From Syntrophomonadaceae bacterium (GTDB lineage: Bacteria > Bacillota > Syntrophomonadia > Syntrophomonadales > Syntrophomonadaceae): a stretch of 5,740 nt of DNA. A program made the translations under genes and the position numbers. The first letter of the stretch is position 1. Each line of letters begins with the position of its first letter. This document shows, piece by piece, positions 3,984-5,740 of this stretch. The stretch covers positions 1 to 5,740 of the forward strand of contig JAAZOA010000347.1 in the NCBI GenBank assembly GCA_012798055.1, read 5' to 3'. Below the pieces are notes generated by a model. It made no database searches. It was not told the DNA's origin and saw only the letters and a program-made list of their open reading frames with translations.

Positions 3984-4664
3984 ATGGACAAAGCCAGGAT
4001 ACTCATCGTGGACGATGAAGCCCTGATCAGGGAACTGATCAAAGAATATATGGGCCTGGAGGACTTTGCGGTGGAAGAAGCCGCTAATGGCCGGGAGGGA
4101 CTGGACCTGTTCCTGCAAAATCCCTATGACCTCATCATCCTGGATGCCATGATGCCGGTCATGGACGGCTGGACGCTGTGCCGGGAGATCCGCAAGACCT
4201 CCCGGGTGCCCATAATCATGCTCACCGCCCGGGGGGAAGAATATGACAAGCTGCTGGGCTTCGAGTTAGGGGTGGACGACTACCTCACCAAACCCTTCAG
4301 CCCCAAGGAGTTGCTGGCCCGCAGCAAGGCTATCCTGCGCCGTGCGACCAGCTATGAGCCGCACCGGCAGGCTATTTTCCAGGGGCTGAAGCTGGATTTC
4401 GACGCGCACCGGGTGGAGGTGGACGGTGAAGCGGTCGCCCTCACCCCCAAGGAATACGACCTCATCAGTTTCCTGGCCCGCAACCCCAACCGGGTCTTCT
4501 CCCGGGAACAGCTCCTGGATTCAGTGTGGGGATATGAATATACCGGTGATACCCGGACAGTCGATACCCATATCAAAATGCTGCGGGAGCGATTGGGCGG
4601 GTACCGAAAATATATAGTCACGGTATGGGGTACCGGCTACAAATTCGATACTGGGGGCAAATAG
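3984..4664 (+). CDS. OmpR/PhoB-family response regulator
   Basis: This is a 226-residue two-domain transcription regulator. The receiver domain (residues 3-118) has the acidic pocket Asp10-Asp11, phospho-acceptor Asp54 (LILD context, IILDAMMP), switch Thr81, aromatic Tyr100 and Lys103 in the K-P-F motif, so all catalytic residues are intact. The winged-helix DNA-binding domain (about 130-222) shows the family signatures LTPKEYDLISFLA, the recognition helix region with TRTVDTHIKMLRERL, and the C-terminal hairpin with VWGTGYKF. Length is typical. The start has AGGGGG five bases upstream. The stop codon directly abuts the ATG of the histidine kinase, so the two are translated from one message and surely form a pair. 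Phosphorylation would tune binding to direct-repeat sites, possibly including its own promoter. Subfamily (PhoB, ResD, WalR-like) cannot be decided, and target genes are unknown. Confidence 0.95.
   Translation: MDKARILIVDDEALIRELIKEYMGLEDFAVEEAANGREGLDLFLQNPYDLIILDAMMPVMDGWTLCREIRKTSRVPIIMLTARGEEYDKLLGFELGVDDYLTKPFSPKELLARSKAILRRATSYEPHRQAIFQGLKLDFDAHRVEVDGEAVALTPKEYDLISFLARNPNRVFSREQLLDSVWGYEYTGDTRTVDTHIKMLRERLGGYRKYIVTVWGTGYKFDTGGK
4653..4657 (+). promoter_or_regulatory. Ribosome binding site of the histidine kinase inside the regulator gene
   Basis: GGGGG in the last codons of the regulator lies 7 bases before the kinase ATG. It supports the start that directly follows the regulator's TAG and suggests translational coupling. 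Confidence 0.55.
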
Positions 4665-5740
4665 ATGAAGAGTATCCGCGCCAAATTATGGGTCGGGATG
4701 ATGAGCCTGGTGGTGGTGGTCCTGGTCCTGCTGTGGCTTTTCCAGGTCATCTTCCTGGACAGGTTCTATACCCAGATGAAGGTCCGGGATATAGAGACCC
4801 GGGCGGTAAGCATCACCAGTCTGCTGCAGACCGACCCAACCGAATTTGCCGACCAGATGGAAGCCCTGGCCTATGATAATAACCTGAGTATAGAATTGGT
4901 TGACCTGGAGGGAAAGACTATCTACCAGACCGGCTCCTCTGTTACCAATTGGCGGATGATGCAGATGCGCAGCCTGCGCAGCCAGGTATATACGTCCGCC
5001 TTGACCGGCACAGCAAGCAGGCTCACCTTCAGTCACCCCCGCTTTGGCAGTGATTATATGCTGATCGGCATGCCGGTCACCAACCAGGGCCAAACCACGG
5101 GGGTACTGGTGTTAGGCCTTCCCCTGGCACCGGTGCAGGAAACCGTGGCCATCCTGGAGCGGCAGCTCATCTACATCTCCCTGATCCTCCTGGGGGCCAC
5201 GCTGTTGATTTCCTTCCTGCTGGCCCGCAACTTTACCGGTCCCCTGCTGGATATAAACCAGACCGCCAAGAAGCTGGCCAGCGGCGATTTTTCCGCCCGG
5301 ACCTCCGCTGCCCAAAAAGATGAGATCGGCCAGCTGGCCCGGACCATCAATCACCTGGGTGAACAACTGGCCCAGATAGATGCCTTGCGCAGGGAACTGA
5401 TCGCCAATGTATCACATGAACTGAGGACCCCATTGAGCCTGATCCAGGGTTATGCCGAGACCCTGCGGGATGTGACCGGTGCTTCCCCGGAAAAGCGGGA
5501 CCTGCAGCTGGGGATCATCATCGATGAGACCCAACGCCTCAACCACATGGTAAACGACATCCTCAATCTCTCCCAGCTGCAATCCGGACAACTGCAGCTC
5601 AAGCAGGACTGCTTCCCGGTAAAAGACCTGCTGGAGCGGGCCGCCCGGAGATTCGAGCTGCTGGGCCAAAAATCCGGGGTGGCTCTGGAACTCCAGGCAG
5701 ACGGCGCCCTGCTGGCCATGGCCGACGAAGCCCGGATCGA
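4665..5740 (+). CDS. Membrane sensor histidine kinase, cut by the right edge
   Basis: The first 358 residues of a HisKA-type kinase are present and the frame is still open at the window end. Domains in order: transmembrane helix 1 (about 8-31), an extracytoplasmic sensor region (about 32-166), transmembrane helix 2 (about 168-187), a HAMP linker (about 188-240, with P193 and the DEIGQL element), and a HisKA dimerisation domain (about 241-308) with phospho-acceptor His251 in NVSHELRTPL. The first residues of the HATPase_c domain are visible; the N, G1 and G2 boxes lie beyond the edge. The sensor region, with a YMLIGMPV strand and a VLVLGLPL strand before helix 2, looks like a PAS/Cache-type fold, ligand unknown. 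The kinase autophosphorylates on His251 and passes phosphate to Asp54 of the regulator encoded immediately upstream. The start directly follows the regulator stop. Kinases of the PhoR/ResE type have this layout, but I cannot assign one. Confidence 0.93.
   Translation, partial: MKSIRAKLWVGMMSLVVVVLVLLWLFQVIFLDRFYTQMKVRDIETRAVSITSLLQTDPTEFADQMEALAYDNNLSIELVDLEGKTIYQTGSSVTNWRMMQMRSLRSQVYTSALTGTASRLTFSHPRFGSDYMLIGMPVTNQGQTTGVLVLGLPLAPVQETVAILERQLIYISLILLGATLLISFLLARNFTGPLLDINQTAKKLASGDFSARTSAAQKDEIGQLARTINHLGEQLAQIDALRRELIANVSHELRTPLSLIQGYAETLRDVTGASPEKRDLQLGIIIDETQRLNHMVNDILNLSQLQSGQLQLKQDCFPVKDLLERAARRFELLGQKSGVALELQADGALLAMADEARI

Noticed and set aside
3984..4664. Assigning the regulator and kinase to a named system (PhoP/PhoR, ResD/ResE or WalR/WalK).
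   Set aside because: All OmpR/HisKA pairs share the visible motifs; the sensor domain and neighbours do not single out one system.

Overview
The window looks like chromosomal DNA of a spore-former-type Firmicute (Bacillota, most likely class Clostridia). The evidence is purine-rich AGGAGG-type ribosome binding sites, a secreted protein with copper-amine-oxidase-N 'stalk' domains, a class I cyclic-di-GMP riboswitch followed by an intrinsic terminator, a DivIVA-like coiled-coil protein and an OmpR/HisKA two-component pair. No transposase, phage gene, CRISPR array, tRNA or rRNA was seen.

Left part (1-1728, all minus strand): the first eight codons of a gene that runs off the left edge; a secreted stalk-domain protein (178-1041) with a good SigA-type promoter (1119-1147); and a GNAT acetyltransferase (1267-1728). 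A gene-free stretch (1729-2216) follows. It holds a nested set of inverted repeats (1767-1907) that could fold into a multi-branched RNA, and the presumed control region of the next gene.

Middle part (2217-3763): a plus-strand gene for a helix-turn-helix protein with a long, internally repeated coiled coil and an aromatic/basic tail. It converges on a minus-strand gene for a DivIVA-like coiled-coil protein. The DivIVA-like gene has a long leader (about 3763 to 3534) with a clear c-di-GMP-I (GEMM) aptamer at 3663-3746 and an intrinsic terminator with eight U at 3606-3643. Its expression is therefore predicted to be controlled by cyclic di-GMP through premature termination. The gap between the two genes carries a perfect DnaA box and a GC-rich hairpin.

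Right part (3984-5740, plus strand): an OmpR/PhoB-family response regulator directly followed, with no intervening base, by its membrane histidine kinase, which is cut by the right edge just at the start of its ATPase domain. This operon is transcribed divergently from the riboswitch leader.

The most interesting combination is a second-messenger riboswitch controlling a DivIVA-like protein, beside a DNA-binding coiled-coil protein with RacA-like architecture. This suggests, but does not prove, a c-di-GMP-responsive system for cell-pole, chromosome-anchoring or envelope organisation.
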